Source: Pelobates cultripes
Taxonomy: Eukaryota; Chordata; Amphibia; Anura; Pelobatidae
Reading direction: 5' to 3'
DNA length: 64,000 nt
NCBI GenBank assembly: GCA_933207985.1
Contig: OW240918.1
Span: 110,495,454 to 110,559,453, forward strand
Shown here piece after piece: positions 1-11,860 of this stretch. A model generated the notes under the pieces. That model did no database searches, was not told the DNA's origin, and saw only the letters and a program-made list of their open reading frames with translations. Numbering within the stretch: position 1 is the stretch's first letter; each line of letters starts with the position of its first letter. Both the position numbers and the translations under genes were made by a program.

Positions 1-610
1 AGTGAGATAGAAGTGTTACAGCTTGATTGAAAGCCATTTTAGCTCCTAAACAGCTTTCTGAAGCTAGTAAAGTGCAGATTCATGTTACATATTAGCAGTC
101 AAATTTAATTTCATTATACTTTTTCAAATCTAAGAAATCATTATTTTAATTTTAATATGAGCAGCTGGCTGTGCCATTAGTTGGAAAATTATATCTCTAC
201 AGATCCAGAAGTTAGTTGAGCACAGCTTTACAATGCAGACTTGATTGTATATAAAGGAAACAGGAAGTAAACGCATTTCCCTGAGGGAGTGTACAAGTTG
301 ACAACATGCATTAGGAGAAGTGGTGCTTCTGACAATAGAGGTTGTTAAGGGACTCTACAAGCACCAGAAGCACTACAACTTAATGTAGCATTTTGGTGCT
401 AAGAGACTTTCCCTGTAAGACTGACATTTGCTGTCTCCAAGATCTGCATGAGGAGACTAAACGTTACATAGATTCATTGGTACACTGAATCCCCATCAGG
501 AGATGTTGATTGGCAAAGTACTGTAATTAATGATCATGCACAGCAGGCCCCACATGCTTTTCTATGAAGGGGCATTGGATTGGCTGCAATCATAATTAAT
601 GATAATCTTA
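1..610. other. AT-rich DNA, no gene seen
   Basis: No open frame, splice-bounded exon or transposon terminus could be supported here. The sequence runs directly into the 40-bp minisatellite. Confidence 0.5.
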
Positions 611-2420
611 ATCAGGGACTGAGTGGTAGTGTGGAAGTGAAGGTATCTCCATCAGGGACCAAGTGGCAGTGTGGAAGTGAAGGTATCTCCATCAGGGACC
701 GAGTGGCAGTGTGGAAGTGAAGGTATCTCAATCAGGGACTGAGTGGCAGTGTGGAAATGAAGGCATCTCAATCAGGGGCTGAGTGGCAGTGTGGAAGTCA
801 AGGTATCTCCATCAGGGACCGAGTGGCAGTGTGGAAGTGAAGGTATCTCAACCAGGGACTGAGTGGCAGTGTGGAGGTGAAGTTATCTCAATCAGGGACT
901 GAGTGGTAGTGTGGAAGTCAAGGTATCTCAATCAGGGACTGAGTAGTAGTGTGGAAGTCAAGGTATCTCCATCAAAAACTGAGTGGCAGTGTTGAAATGA
1001 AGGTATCTCAATCAGGGACTGAGTGGCAGTGGAAGTCAAGGGAAGTTCTCAATCAGGGACTGAGTGGCAGTGTGGAAATGAAGGCATCTCAATCAGGGGC
1101 TGAGTGGCAGTGTGGAAGTCAAGGTATCTCCATCAGGGACCGAGTGGCAGTGTGGAAGTGAAGGTATCTCAACCAGGGACTGAGTGGCAGTGTGGAGGTG
1201 AAGTTATCTCAATCAGGGACTGAGTGGTAGTGTGGAAGTCAAGGTATCTCAATCAGGGACTGAGTAGTAGTGTGGAAGTCAAGGTATCTCCATCAAAAAC
1301 TGAGTGGCAGTGTTGAAATGAAGGTATCTCAATCAGGGACTGAGTGGCAGTGTGGAGGTGAAGTTATCTCAATCAGGGACTGAGTGGTAGTGTGGAAGTC
1401 AAGGTATCTCAATCAGGGACTGAGTAGTAGTGTGGAAGTCAAGGTATCTCCATCAAAAACTGAGTGGCAGTGTTGAAATGAAGGTATCTCAATCAAGGAC
1501 TGAGTGGTAGTGTGGAAGTGAAGGTATCTCAATCAGAAACTGAGTGGTAGTGTGGAAGTGAAGGTATCTCCATCAATGACTGAGTGGCAGTGTGGAAGTC
1601 AAGGTATCTCAATCAGGGACTGAGTGGCAGTGTGGAAGTCAAGGTATCTCAGTCAGGGACTGAGTGGTAGTGTGGAAGTGAAGGTATCTCAATCAGAAAC
1701 TGAGTGGTAGTATGGAAGTGAAGGTATCTCAATCAGGGACTGAGTGGCAGTGTGGAAGTCAATGTATCTCCATCAAAGACTGAGTGGCAGTGTTGAAGTG
1801 AAGGTATCTCAATCAGGGACTGAGTGGTAGTGTGGAAGTAAAGGTATCTCAATCAGGGACTGAGTGGTAGTGTGGAAGTAAAGGTATCTCAATCAGAAAC
1901 TGAGTGGTAGTGTGGAAGTGAAGGTATCTCCATCAAGGACTGAGTGGTAGTGTGGAAGTGAAAGTATCTCAATCAGAAACTGAGTGGTTGTATGGAAGTG
2001 AAGGTATCTCAATCAGGGACTGAGTGGCAGTGTGGAAGTGAAGGTATCTCAATCAGGGACTGAGTGGCAGTGTGGAAGTAAAGGTATCTCAATCAGAAAC
2101 TGAGTGGTAGTGTGGAAGTGAAGGTATCTCAGTCAGGGACTGAGTGGTAGTGTGGAAGTGAAGGTATCTCAATCAGGGACTGAGTGGCAGTGTGGAAGTC
2201 AAGGTATCTCCATCAAAGACTGAGTGGCAGTGTTGAAGTGAAGGCATCTCAATCAGGGACTGAGTGGTAGTGTGGAAGTAAAGGTATCTCAATCAGAAAC
2301 TGAGTGGTAGTGTGGAAGTAAAGGTATCTCAATCAGAAACTGAGTGGTAGTGTGGAAGTGAAGATATCTCAATCAGGGACTGAGTGGCAGTGTGGAAGTG
2401 AAGGTATCTCAATCAGGAAC
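611..2420. repeat. 40-bp minisatellite, about 45 copies
   Basis: Tandem units of 40 bp each contain 'atcagggactgagtggcag' followed by 'tgtggaagtgaaggtatctc', with substitutions between units. One unit near 1021-1061 is 41 bp long and shifts the register. A higher-order duplication is visible: a block of about seven units starting near 741 recurs 321 bp later near 1062. Part of it recurs again 160 bp further on, as the marker 'gtggaggtgaagttatctc' at 871, 1192 and 1352 shows. The unit length is not a multiple of three, and the open frames inside it are by-products of the repeat. Confidence 0.97.
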
Positions 2421-2581
2421 ACACATATGTAAAAAACAGATACAATTCGTATCTTGCAATACCTTTTTTATTGAACTAATGGAATTTTTTAATGACAAGA
2501 TGAAAAAGGTATTACAAGATACAAATTTTATCTGTTTTTTTTTACATCTACATCACCGGACTAACACGGTTACAATCTCTA

Positions 2582-2583
<2 letters not shown>

Positions 2584-2630
<47 letters not shown>
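2584..2630. repeat. (TA)n microsatellite
   Basis: An uninterrupted alternating TA run lies directly before a PLE terminal-repeat remnant. PLE copies in this window repeatedly sit next to TA tracts. Confidence 0.97.
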
Positions 2631-2631
<1 letters not shown>

Positions 2632-2635
<4 letters not shown>

Positions 2636-2680
2636 GTCCTGAGGAAAGTTCACAGCAGTGAACTGAAACGTTGAATACTT
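2632..2680 (+). ncRNA. Hammerhead ribozyme-like motif (copy a)
   Basis: Core CTGAGGA lies at 2639-2645. A perfect 7-bp stem II (agttcac/gtgaact, loop agca) follows, then GAAA at 2665-2668 and the palindromic ACGT of stem III with U as the cleavage-site base at 2672. Flanks 2632-2638 and 2673-2680 pair as stem I with one bulged A and one G-U pair. Minimal type I hammerheads of this form are known from PLE terminal repeats. Self-cleavage is inferred, not shown. Confidence 0.7.
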
Positions 2681-2760
2681 GGATTAAATGCCTATATTTT
2701 TTTACGTTGAACTCCTTGAGTGCTGGCTTTCTTTTTGGAGATTATATTTATGTGCAGCTG
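2632..2760 (+). mobile_element. Penelope-like element terminal-repeat remnant
   Basis: This short fragment contains a hammerhead-type core followed by the 'ttggattaaatgcctat' and 'gagtgctggctttctttt' stretches typical of a PLE terminal repeat downstream of the ribozyme. No PLE coding sequence is attached. It starts at the end of a (TA)n tract. It is either a solo terminal repeat or a heavily 5'-truncated insertion; the 3' boundary is approximate. Confidence 0.6.
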
Positions 2761-3534
2761 AGCACCGGGCCAAAACTTAAAGGAACTTAAGCAAAGCTTC
2801 TTTATTTCAGGTTTACAGTCAGTCATATCTAAATATAGTGAAGAAAACTCCAATATCAGAAATATGTTTGCATTTCTAAAGCTAGAGTTCTCCTTTTAAA
2901 AGCTGCTGTAATCTGGCTGGTTTTAGCAAAACCAGTTAGCTATTGGTTGCATGTAATTTCAAAATTCTATTTCTATCCTTTAAGCCCTGAGTTCCCTCTA
3001 TGCCTATCATTCTTTTACCCTCCAACAAATGGCACATGAAATAAACGGTTATATAGGTAGGGACAATATGTCAAGCTCCTACATGAAATTTAATTCATTC
3101 AGTCTCTGTAAAGCACATGGTGGAGTTAACTCATGGCTATTTGTTACGTTCTTCAAGCTAATATGTCTTTGTCTTATATTATTTAATAAATGTTCGCATG
3201 AAGACATAATGTACAGTTTTCACAGCTTCATTGTTAATGTCTAGTCTACAATGCATGGTTTTTAATAAAAGTAATAGTAAATAATATGAAATAGTCTATA
3301 TGCATTCTATTCACGTCTCTCTAAAATGCCTAGTAAAGTGGAAAAGTTTACAAATTTTTCACATTTTCTCTAAATTTCTCTAAATAAGTCTTAACTTTTA
3401 TGTTTCATGAATAAGCCTTAAATAACAGCAAGTAAATCCATGGGAAAGTACTAGATAGCAGAGTTATGCCATAACCCTCTCAGTGATGTTATGCTAGTCA
3501 GTTCCATATCAATCCTTACAATCCAAATGCTCGG
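2761..3534. other. AT-rich DNA, no gene seen
   Basis: Only short frames without homology or splice context are present. I see no terminal inverted repeats or LINE motifs. Confidence 0.4.
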
Positions 3535-3742
3535 TATGTGCATGTCCAGCCTGCTACCCGTTGGGTCACTGCTGGAAATAGTGTGATGACATAATCTTGC
3601 TACCCCTCATGCCACAGCAAGTACATTAATATTCTCAGTGTGTGCATGCCCAGCCTGCTGCCCCTTGGGTCCCTGCAGAAAATATGGTGATGACATAATC
3701 TTGCTACCCTTTGGGTCACAGCAAGTAAAACCCACGGTCACT
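3535..3742. repeat. Two-copy tandem duplication, about 104-bp period
   Basis: The stretch beginning 'tgtgcatgtccagcctgct' near 3537 recurs diverged at 3641. Both copies contain 'gtgatgacataatcttgct' followed by a 'cacagcaagta' end. Confidence 0.8.
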
Positions 3743-4064
3743 AAATGGGTATCTACAGGGGGTCACCTTTGTGCAGGGCTGTATAGAGAAGCTTCCTAAG
3801 GAAGCTTGAGGTAGAAGGTGACAACCTTCAGGTAAGCCAAAAAGAAAACATTCTCTAGTCTTAGAATTACTAAGTGGGTCCTATAGGGATAGGATTCGAA
3901 CAAAAAGACTGAGAGTAGGAGGGGTATCATGGGGTACTTATACCTTTTGTTTTAATTAGGTTCCTGTCTAATTAGGGATAGGGAGGAGCTACCCTTTGTT
4001 GTGCTGCCATGGATATGGTCAGGAAACATATAAATTTTGCCCTAAAAAGGAGTGGCATAATGTA

Positions 4065-5621
4065 CAGTTGATACTCGAAAAATATGAATATTGTGCAAAA
4101 GTTAATTTATTTCAGTAATGCAACATAAAAGGGGAAACTAATATATGAGATAGACGCATTACATGGAAAGCAAGACAGTTCAAGCCGTGATTTGTCATAA
4201 GTGCGATGATTATAGTTTACAGCTCATGAAAACCCCAAATCCACAATCTCAGTAAATTAGAATATTACATGCAATCAATAAAACAAGGAGTGTACATAGA
4301 ACAATATTGGACCTCTGAAAAGTATAAGCATTCATATGGACTCAGTACTTGGTTTGGGCCCCTTTTGCAGCAATTACTGCCTCAATGCGGCGTGGCATGG
4401 AAGCTATCAGCCTGTGGCACTGCTGAGGTGTTATGGAAGACCAGGATGCTTCAATAACGGCCTTCAGCTCTTCTGCATTGTTCCGTCTCATTTCTCTCAT
4501 CTTTCTCTTGGCAATGGTCCATAGATTCTCTATGGGGTTCAGGGCAGGCGAGTTTGCTGGACAATCAAGCACAGTAATCCCACGGTCATTGAACCAGGCT
4601 TTGGTGCTTTTGGCAGTGTGGGCAGGTGCTGGAAAATGAAGTCAGCATTCCCATTAAGCTCATCTGCGGAAGGAAGAATGAAGTGCTCCAAAATCTCCTG
4701 GTAGATGGCTGTGTTGACCCTGGACTTAATGAAGCACAGTGGACCAACACCAGCAGATGAGATGGCTCCCCAAATCAACACAGACTGTGGAAATTTCACA
4801 CTGGACTTCAAGCATCTTGCAGTGTGTGCCTCTCCATTCTTCCTCCAGACTCTGGGTCCTTGGTTTCCAAATGAGATGCAAAAGTTGTTCTCATCAGAAA
4901 AGAGGACTTTGGACCACTGAGCAACAGACCAGGTCTGTTTTTCTTTAGCCCAGGTAAGACGCTTCTGATGTTGTTTGTTGATCAGGAGTGGCTTGACAAG
5001 AAGAATACGACATCTGAAGCCCATGTCCAGGATCTGTCTGTGTGTGGTGGCTCTTGATGCACTGACTCCAGGCTTTTCCTGACAGTCCTCTCCAGGCTGT
5101 GGTCATTCCTGCTGCTTGTGCACCTTTTTCTTCCACACTTTTCCCTTCCACATAACTTTCTATTAATGTGCTTTGATACAGCACTTTGGGAACATCCAAC
5201 TTCCTTCGCAATTACTTTTTGAGGCTTTCCCTCCTTATGGAGGGTGTCAATGATGGTTTTCTGCACAACTGTCAGGTCAGCAGTCTTCCCCATGATTGTG
5301 ATTCCTACTGAACCAGACTGAGAGACCAGTTAAAGGCTCAGAAACCCTTTGCAGGTGTTATGGCTTACTTAGCTGATTAGAGTGGGACACTGTGAGCCTA
5401 GAATATTGCAACTTTTCACAATATTCAAATTTATTGAGATTGTGGATTTGGGGTTTTCATGCGCTGTAAGCCATAATCATCGCACTTATGACAAATCACG
5501 GTTTTAACTATCTTGCTTTGCATGTAATGCGTCTATCTCATATATTAGTTTCCCCTTTTACGTTGCATTACTGAAATAAATGAACATTTGCACGATATTC
5601 TAATTTTTCGAGTATCACCTG
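4065..5621 (-). mobile_element. Tc1/mariner element A, full length but inactive
   Basis: The element is flanked by a TA target duplication (4063-4064 and 5622-5623). It has long inverted repeats of about 200 bp at 4065-4266 and 5419-5621. Both outer ends start with a diverged 'cagttgatactcgaaaaat'-type sequence, and the arms share 'aaccccaaatccacaatctc'. The transposase is encoded on the minus strand and is broken. A second, truncated copy of the same family lies at 33070-33650. Confidence 0.95.
4342..5293 (-). pseudogene. Tc1-type transposase remnant (element A)
   Basis: The frame opens with MGKTADLTVVQKTIIDTLHK, an N-terminal helix-turn-helix with SQSAVSKHINRK as a recognition-helix-like motif. 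A frameshift near 5000-5040 leads into the catalytic domain, where LFSDENNF carries the first catalytic Asp. A second break near 4625 falls where family members have a QQD-LAPAHT motif; the sequence reads FIFQHLPTLPKA, so the second Asp appears to be deleted together with a frameshift. The third frame retains SPALNPIENLW with the catalytic Glu and ends in AAKGAQTKY. Family members are about 340 residues with a DD34E triad. With two frameshifts and one catalytic residue lost, this copy cannot make transposase. Confidence 0.9.
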
Positions 5622-5623
5622 TA

Positions 5624-6330
5624 GATCCCCTTACTGTTGCATAACTAAACTACAACTCCCATTTTCTAGGCATAGCTTCATAGGATTTGTAGTAGTTTAA
5701 GCTGATGATTTGATGTATGGCCACCCCAGCTGTAAAACTTCAGAATTCAAGAACTAACTTTATCAGATATTACACAATAGAACATTCAATACACATTATT
5801 ATACATCAATCTATTTGTCACTCAATACTTAACAGCTAATAAAGGTTTTGACTAAATTTAGAATTATGAATGAATCAGATGCTATTTTAGCTACTTATCA
5901 TAAGGTTAAAATCCTTTCATAAAAACCCACCCACTGCATATTGCATGTGGGATGGGGAGTCAGGTGCTGCCTCAACGCATTCCGCAGATTACTCTTTACT
6001 GTGTAGTTTGTAATATTAGCACAACAAGCACACCCAACCGGTGAACCCTGTCCAGAACATCCATCTAAAATTTCTGACTTCAATAACTGAGAAAGAAGCA
6101 AGCTACGAAATGTATTTAGTTAGAAGTCAATTTGTTTTTTTGTTCAGCTAATTGTAAAACCATTAGCTGTTCAGTGTAAGACAGTCTGCTATGGTGAATT
6201 ACAGATTGCATAGCTTTTCCCAAGGTGTTTATTTCATTCAGCAGTGTATAAGTCGGCTTCATAGTCAATGCAGATTAAGCTTTAGCTAATTGTACTCTTA
6301 TTATCTGTAACATCTATGTGCTAGAAAAGG
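5624..6330. other. No gene seen; short MITE-like remnant
   Basis: Around 5645-5700 'ctacaactcccattttctagg' resembles the conserved middle of hAT-like MITEs seen elsewhere in this window. The rest is unassigned AT-rich sequence. Confidence 0.35.
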
Positions 6331-6362
6331 AGTAGGCATCCTTCGGCACTCCAGATGCTGTA
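6331..6362 (+). mobile_element. hAT-like MITE fragment (left end)
   Basis: 'ggagtaggcatccttcggc' then 'actccagatgctgtag' matches, with changes, the start of the complete MITE at 26159-26294. It is cut off at 6362 by an L2 tail. Confidence 0.55.
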
Positions 6363-6500
6363 GAATATTATTATTATTGCCATTTATATAGCGCCAACAT
6401 ATTCTGCACTGCTTTACAACATTAAAAAGGGTGACATTTAGGTTGATGAGGAACTTGCTCAAATAAGCTTACAATCCAGAAGAGGCAGGGTATAAAAGCA
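6363..6500 (-). mobile_element. L2-type LINE or SINE 3' tail
   Basis: Read on the minus strand the piece ends in 'gcgctatataaatggcaata' followed by an (ATA)n tail. This closely matches the 3' terminus of the L2-type LINE at 13920-16257. No coding part is attached, so it may be a 5'-truncated LINE or a SINE borrowing this tail. Junction with the hAT MITE fragment suggests insertion into that MITE. Confidence 0.65.
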
Positions 6501-8180
6501 CAATATGAAGGGCATCAAGGAGGCTAAATGTAACAGGGTCTATAGCTGTTTAGCGTTTTTTTAGGTAAGGGTTAGTATGATAAATTTACTCCTATAATTT
6601 ACTCCAAGAAATGAGCCTTGGAAGACTCTGTCTGAGAAAGGATGAGGGAGGAGGTGTTATTAGAAAAGGAGACACTGAATGAACGTTGGGAGAGAATGGA
6701 CGAATACCACGAGAGGATAGTGTCACAGAGACCGAGAGACTGCCGAAGGTTCCTTAACCCTGTCTACTGTACTGATTTTCAACCAGTAAGAGTAAATTCA
6801 ATCAAAAATAGCCACAAGTTTACCTTAATGAGCCCCAATAAAGAGGTAAAAAAAAAAAGATGAAGTATGGAGAGTCATGGGATAGGAAGATATCTGAGCA
6901 CCCAGTAGGCCATGAAATTAGTGAAATGGAGGATAGTGCATTAATGCGTGAAGAGAAGCATAGAGAAGATCAGGATAATAATTTATTCCGTTTTCCATAA
7001 ACCACTCCAAAATACTACAGCAGAGTCCAGTCCCTCTGAAAAACTATGCCCTCTGGTTGTAGAAGTACTGAAGACCAGCAGCCATGCTGATGATCATGGT
7101 GTATCCAAAAAAAAAATTTCTGTTTTATAAAAGAACAGTCTCTGGTTAATTGTGGCGAGTTGACAAATGTCTTGCAAACTTATGTAAAATTAGTTGGTTT
7201 AAATGAGAGATTTTTTTATGGTTAGCAAAATATTAATGTGTATGTAGGAACCAACTACTACTGGTCAGCATGTATTTACTGTACTTAAGAATATTCTTAT
7301 TCTTTGTCTCTAACAAATATTTGGGATCTCCAAAATGGACATCAATGTATAGACAGCAGTGAGTGAATCCAAGATTAAGAAAACTGGATAGTGATTGGTC
7401 ATAAATCATTAATGGGGCAATATTGATGTAAGGGAGTGTACATGGTTTCAAAGCACAAGTGAAATATTAAGTGTAACACTCAAGTTGTCCCCACAATCAC
7501 TATGTCCTTTCTGCTGAATTCTAATCATTCATGTCACCTGCTGCTAAGGTCTGGCTCCTATTTATGGCAGTTACATTTGTAATGTGTGGATTTTTGGAGC
7601 TCTTAGTAAGAAAAAAACACTTTCTTTCTTCAATAAATACTGAAATACACAATATCATTACTTACTTAACTAAGGTTTGTAGTCCACCTGTTATATTTCT
7701 ATAAAAGAAAACAGATAATTAAACTTCACCCCTCAGACACCCATGCAAAAAAACCCTACACATAGGATAAACTCAGTAGTGCTATTGAAGGTTACGTGAG
7801 CATAATGATTGGCTGAGTCCCTTCCTGGTTTGATCCGAGCTTGCATATATGCAGCATATGCAGTAAATTAAAATATGAATAGCTTTTTTTGTTTTATTTG
7901 AAGTATGTTAACATTTTGTTTCTGAATCAATTGATACAGTATTTTTTAATATACCATCGATATAATGCAATGAAAAGAAGAAAAACCTAACTTTGTGTAA
8001 ATGTTTAAAATGTATTACTGCCATCATTGATGGCTGAATTCAGAGGCATCTTCTCAAGTGGCATGCAATAGACATCTAAGGGTAAGTGAATATACAAGAG
8101 AAGAAATTGTTTGTATGTGTGAGATGAGACAGCTGATGTCATAAATGGGTGGCACAGCAGTGCCATTGCAAGACTATACA
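6501..8180. other. No gene seen
   Basis: A GA-rich stretch at 6620-6840 has a 73-codon frame, but I recognise no domain and no convincing splice sites. It may be part of an old repeat. The remainder is AT-rich and unassigned. Confidence 0.35.
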
Positions 8181-8182
8181 TA

Positions 8183-9742
8183 CAGGGAGTGCAGAATTAT
8201 TAGGCAAATGAGTATTTTGACCACATCATCCTCTTTATGCATGTTGTCTTACTCCAAGCTGTATAGGCTCGAAAGCCTACTACCAATTAAGCATATTAGG
8301 TGATGTGCATCTCTGTAATGAGAAGGGGTGTGGTCTAATGACATCAACACCCTATATCAGGTGTGCATAATTATTAGGCAACTTCCTTTCCTTTGGCAAA
8401 ATGGGTCAAAAGAAGGACTTGACAGGCTCAGAAAAGTAAAAAATAGTGAGATATCTTGCAGAGGGATGCAGCACTCTTAAAATTGCAAAGCTTCTGAAGC
8501 GTGATCATCGAACAATCAAGCGTTTCATTCAAATAGTCAACAGGGTCGCAAGAAGCGTGTGGAAAAACCAAGGCGCAAAATAACTGCCCATGAACTGAGA
8601 AAAGTCAAGCGTGCAGCTGCCACGATGCCACTTGCCACCAGTTTGGCCATATTTCAGAGCTGCAACATCACTGGAGTGCCCAAAAGCACAAGGTGTGCAA
8701 TACTCAGAGACATGGCCAAGGTAAGAAAGGCTGAAAGACGACCACCACTGAACAAGACACACAAGCTGAAACGCCAAGACTGGGCCAAGAAATATCTCAA
8801 GACTGATTTTTCTAAGGTTTTATGGACTGATGAAATGAGAGTGAGTCTTGATGGGCCAGATGGATGGGCCCGTGGCTGGATTGGTAAAGGGCAGAGAGCT
8901 CCAGTCCGACTCAGACGCCAGCAAGGTGGAGGTGGAGTACTGGTTTGGGCTGGTATCATCAAAGATGAGCTTGTGGGGCCTTTTCGGGTTGAGGATGGAG
9001 TCAAGCTCAACTCCCAGTCCTACTGCCAGTTCCTGGAAGACACCTTCTTCAAGCAGTGGTACAGGAAGAAGTCTGCATCCTTCAAGAAAAACATGATTTT
9101 CATGCAGGACAATGCTCCATCACACGCGTCCAAGTACTCCACAGCGTGGCTGGCAAGAAAGGGTATAAAAGAAGAAAATCTAATGACATGGCCTCCTTGT
9201 TCACCTGATCTGAACCCCATTGAGAACCTGTGGTCCATCATCAAATGTGAGATTTACAAGGAGGGAAAACAGTACACCTCTCTGAACAGTGTCTGGGAGG
9301 CTGTGGTTGCTGCTGCACGCAATGTTGATGGTGAACAGATCAAAACACTGACAGAATCCATGGATGGCAGGCTTTTGAGTGTCCTTGCAAAGAAAGGTGG
9401 CTATATTGGTCACTGATTTGTTTTTGTTTTGTTTTGAATGTCAGAAATGTATATTTGTGAATGTTGAGATGTTATATTGGTTTCACTGGTAATAATAAAT
9501 AATTGAAATGGGTATATATTTGTTTTTTGTTAAGTTGCCTAATAATTATGCACAGTAATAGTCACCTGCACACACAGATATCCCCCTAACATAGCTAAAA
9601 CTAAAAACAAACTAAAACTACTTCCAAAAATATTCAGCTTTGATATTAATGAGTTTTTTGGGTTCATTGAGAACATGGTTGTTGTTCAATAATAAAATTA
9701 ATCCTCAAAAATACAACTTGCCTAATAATTCTGCACTCCCTG
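8183..9742 (+). mobile_element. Tc1/mariner element B (DD37E type), full length
   Basis: TA target duplication at 8181-8182 and 9743-9744. The outermost 25 bp of both ends are perfect inverted repeats beginning 'cagggagtgcagaattatta'. A second, inner pair of the 'ataattattaggcaac' motif sits at about 8361-8385 and 9534-9555, giving the IR/DR arrangement known for Tc1 elements. One transposase pseudogene lies between. Confidence 0.97.
8401..9416 (+). pseudogene. DD37E Tc1/mariner transposase, two disabling changes
   Basis: Translation starts at ATG 8401 (MGQKKDLTGSEK) and meets TAA at 8437-8439. It loses one A near 8535 ('attcaaatagtcaacagg'), after which about 285 codons are uninterrupted. 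N-terminal helix-turn-helix motifs are visible (TLKIAKLLKRDHRTIKRFI). Catalytic Asp residues are in VLWTDEMRV and MIFMQDNAPSH and the Glu in [12 protein letters not shown] count 37 residues between the second Asp and the Glu, hence DD37E rather than DD34E. That spacing occurs in the vertebrate TRT group and in ITmD37E; assignment to TRT is likely but unverified. The stop and the single-base deletion make this copy inactive, although the catalytic domain is intact. Confidence 0.93.
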
Positions 9743-9744
9743 TA

Positions 9745-10620
9745 GAGGTTCAAATTAGGGAAGTTCCAGAACCGACTCTGGGTAAGTAAAACATTTATAA
9801 ATAAGTTTCTGGGTTTTAATAATGATCATTTTCCAGAATTTTCATAGCTTGTAAGTATGACAAGCCATGTGTATTATTGTTCATATGTGTCCACTTTAAT
9901 ATAAGTATTATCCTATGTTATTTTATGCATATGATGCTTTGAAAATGTGCAAGAAAATTATTTGTTAATGTAAACCTTTTTATGTTTATTCTGATATCTA
10001 TGGTAAAAAAAATGTTTTGCGTTGCGTACTGTAAACATTATGACATGGGAAGTTTACATGTTGTCATATCAAGATGGCAAAACATGTGTCATTTTAATTA
10101 TCCATAATTAAAACTTTTCTAAATTTAATATTATTTCGCAATTAGAATAGCTGCAACTTTCAGTTAAAAAAAATCATTAACTAAAATAGGCTCAAATTGT
10201 TAGGATTGCACTTTCAATAATGTCTAAATTAGATGTTTTTTTATTCTCATTTTCCATAAGAAGGTAAAAAAATTATTTGCAGCCAACTCATTCCGACAAT
10301 CTGATTTTTCTTATATAACCCAGTGTCTTTGTTTACATTAACTTTTAGAAACTTGTAATATCTATTTCACAATATTTCTAAGAATAATTATATTCTGGAA
10401 AAGATTTTGTTTAAATCACTTGTGCTCTTTTAGATAGATGAGCTATGCAATTAAACCAGTGATTGCTTATAAATTAAGTAAATTAGCCCGGACAAATATT
10501 TAAGAAATTGCAAGCCAGAGGTATGGATGTGTCCAGGAAATGGTCACTTCTTTTTCATTTAGTTTACCAGTATATAATGATTTATTCTATCCTAAAAATG
10601 TTCATGTATTATTGCTTGTG
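9745..10620. other. AT-rich DNA, no gene seen
   Basis: No supported frame, repeat terminus or splice-bounded exon. Confidence 0.4.
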
Positions 10621-10624
10621 TTAA

Positions 10625-11078
10625 AGGCACACTTTATGCACCAAAACAACTTTAGCTTAATGAACCAGTTTTGGCGTATAGTTCATTTATCATTGTACAA
10701 TTCTCTGCCATTTAGGAGTTAAATTACTTTGTTTACAAAGCTCTAGTCACATCTCCCTTTATGTGACTTGCACAGCCTTGCTAAACACTTCCTGAAAAGG
10801 AACCTAAATATTCTAGGTTCTTTTATTGCACAGTCTGTTTAATCTAGAATTCCATATCCCCTTCTCTATTAATAACCTACTAGACCCTGCAGGCGCCTCC
10901 TGTGTGTGATCAAAGTTCAGTTTAGAAAGCAGGATATAGCATGTCTAAAGAAAGTTAACATCTGATTTAAAATGAAACCATTCTTATGCAGGCTTTGTGA
11001 GTCACTGCCAAGGGCATGACTTATACACTAAAACTGCTTTATTAAACTAAAGTTGTTTTGAAGCATATATTAATCTCT
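10625..11078. mobile_element. MITE with TTAA target duplications and long inverted ends
   Basis: TTAA flanks the element at 10621-10624 and 11079-11082. The left end 'caaaacaactttagcttaat' is matched by an inverted copy near 11010-11065, so the inverted repeats span about 65 bp with mismatches. There is no coding capacity. TTAA duplication is typical of piggyBac-like transposition, so this is probably a non-autonomous piggyBac-type element. Related, more degraded copies occur at 35580 and 36660. Confidence 0.7.
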
Positions 11079-11458
11079 TTAATACCATTTCATATGACAC
11101 CCTGTACAATAAATGCTGCATGTATAATTTTGCATCGCCAAGCTCTTAGAAACAGTACATGTTGGAAATAACCTGATATATTTGAAAGGGTCTTTACAGT
11201 GAAATAGTGGGGTAGTATTATTTTTTAACCTTGGTTTGCTTTCTTTATCTTTGGTTTTATCCACCCACAGAATTCTTCATTGATTATTTTATTCCAATTG
11301 TTATTTGACTGTTTGATTTATCTTTTTTTTATTTGATGTTGGTTGGTAATATGTAATTTGCTAGTTTTTTATTTGAAACATAATGCCAAATTTTCTTTGA
11401 AGCTGTTCGGTTTCACTTTGTATCAGGTAGCATTTTTTTGCAAGTATAATGTGTAGAT

Positions 11459-11580
11459 CAAGGGTGGCCAGGAAGTAAAGCCCCAGCTGTTGAAGAACAA
11501 CTTCCATAATGATATGCTAGGCTTTTGGTTGGCAATGCAACAAATGAGTCACAGTTCTGCAACAGCTGGGCACCTGCTTT
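11459..11580. mobile_element. hAT-like MITE, degraded
   Basis: The short imperfect palindrome has 'ccccagctgttgaagaac' on the left and 'gttctgcaacagctggg' on the right. This is the layout of a common vertebrate hAT-type MITE. Target duplications could not be defined. Confidence 0.5.
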
Positions 11581-11860
11581 TTGTCTTCTACTGGTGTAGA
11601 TATTGTGTGCTATATGCTATATTATATGATATTATTTTCTGTGCTTTTGAAAATATTTAATACATCTTAAATGGGTTTTTTGAGTGTCCATATGTATATT
11701 GCATACTTCACTAAGTAGAGACATGCTTTTTCCTGCGAGCACAATATATTTGCACTTGTTTGCCTTTGATGCATATAAATATGGTTGATAGATAGTGATT
11801 GCTCAATTGATCAGTATTTTGAGTGCCTAGCTGCACAACAATCCTTAGTAAATGTTTTGA

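Noticed and set aside
611..2420. Possible CRISPR-like array
   Set aside because: Units are contiguous with no unique spacers, and the context is a vertebrate genome; it is a minisatellite.
6642..6863. 73-codon Arg/Glu-rich frame
   Set aside because: No splice-site pair, no recognised domain and A-rich end; could be an old repeat. Not called a gene.
8654..9244. Minus-strand frames opposite the DD37E transposase
   Set aside because: Shadow frames of the real plus-strand gene.
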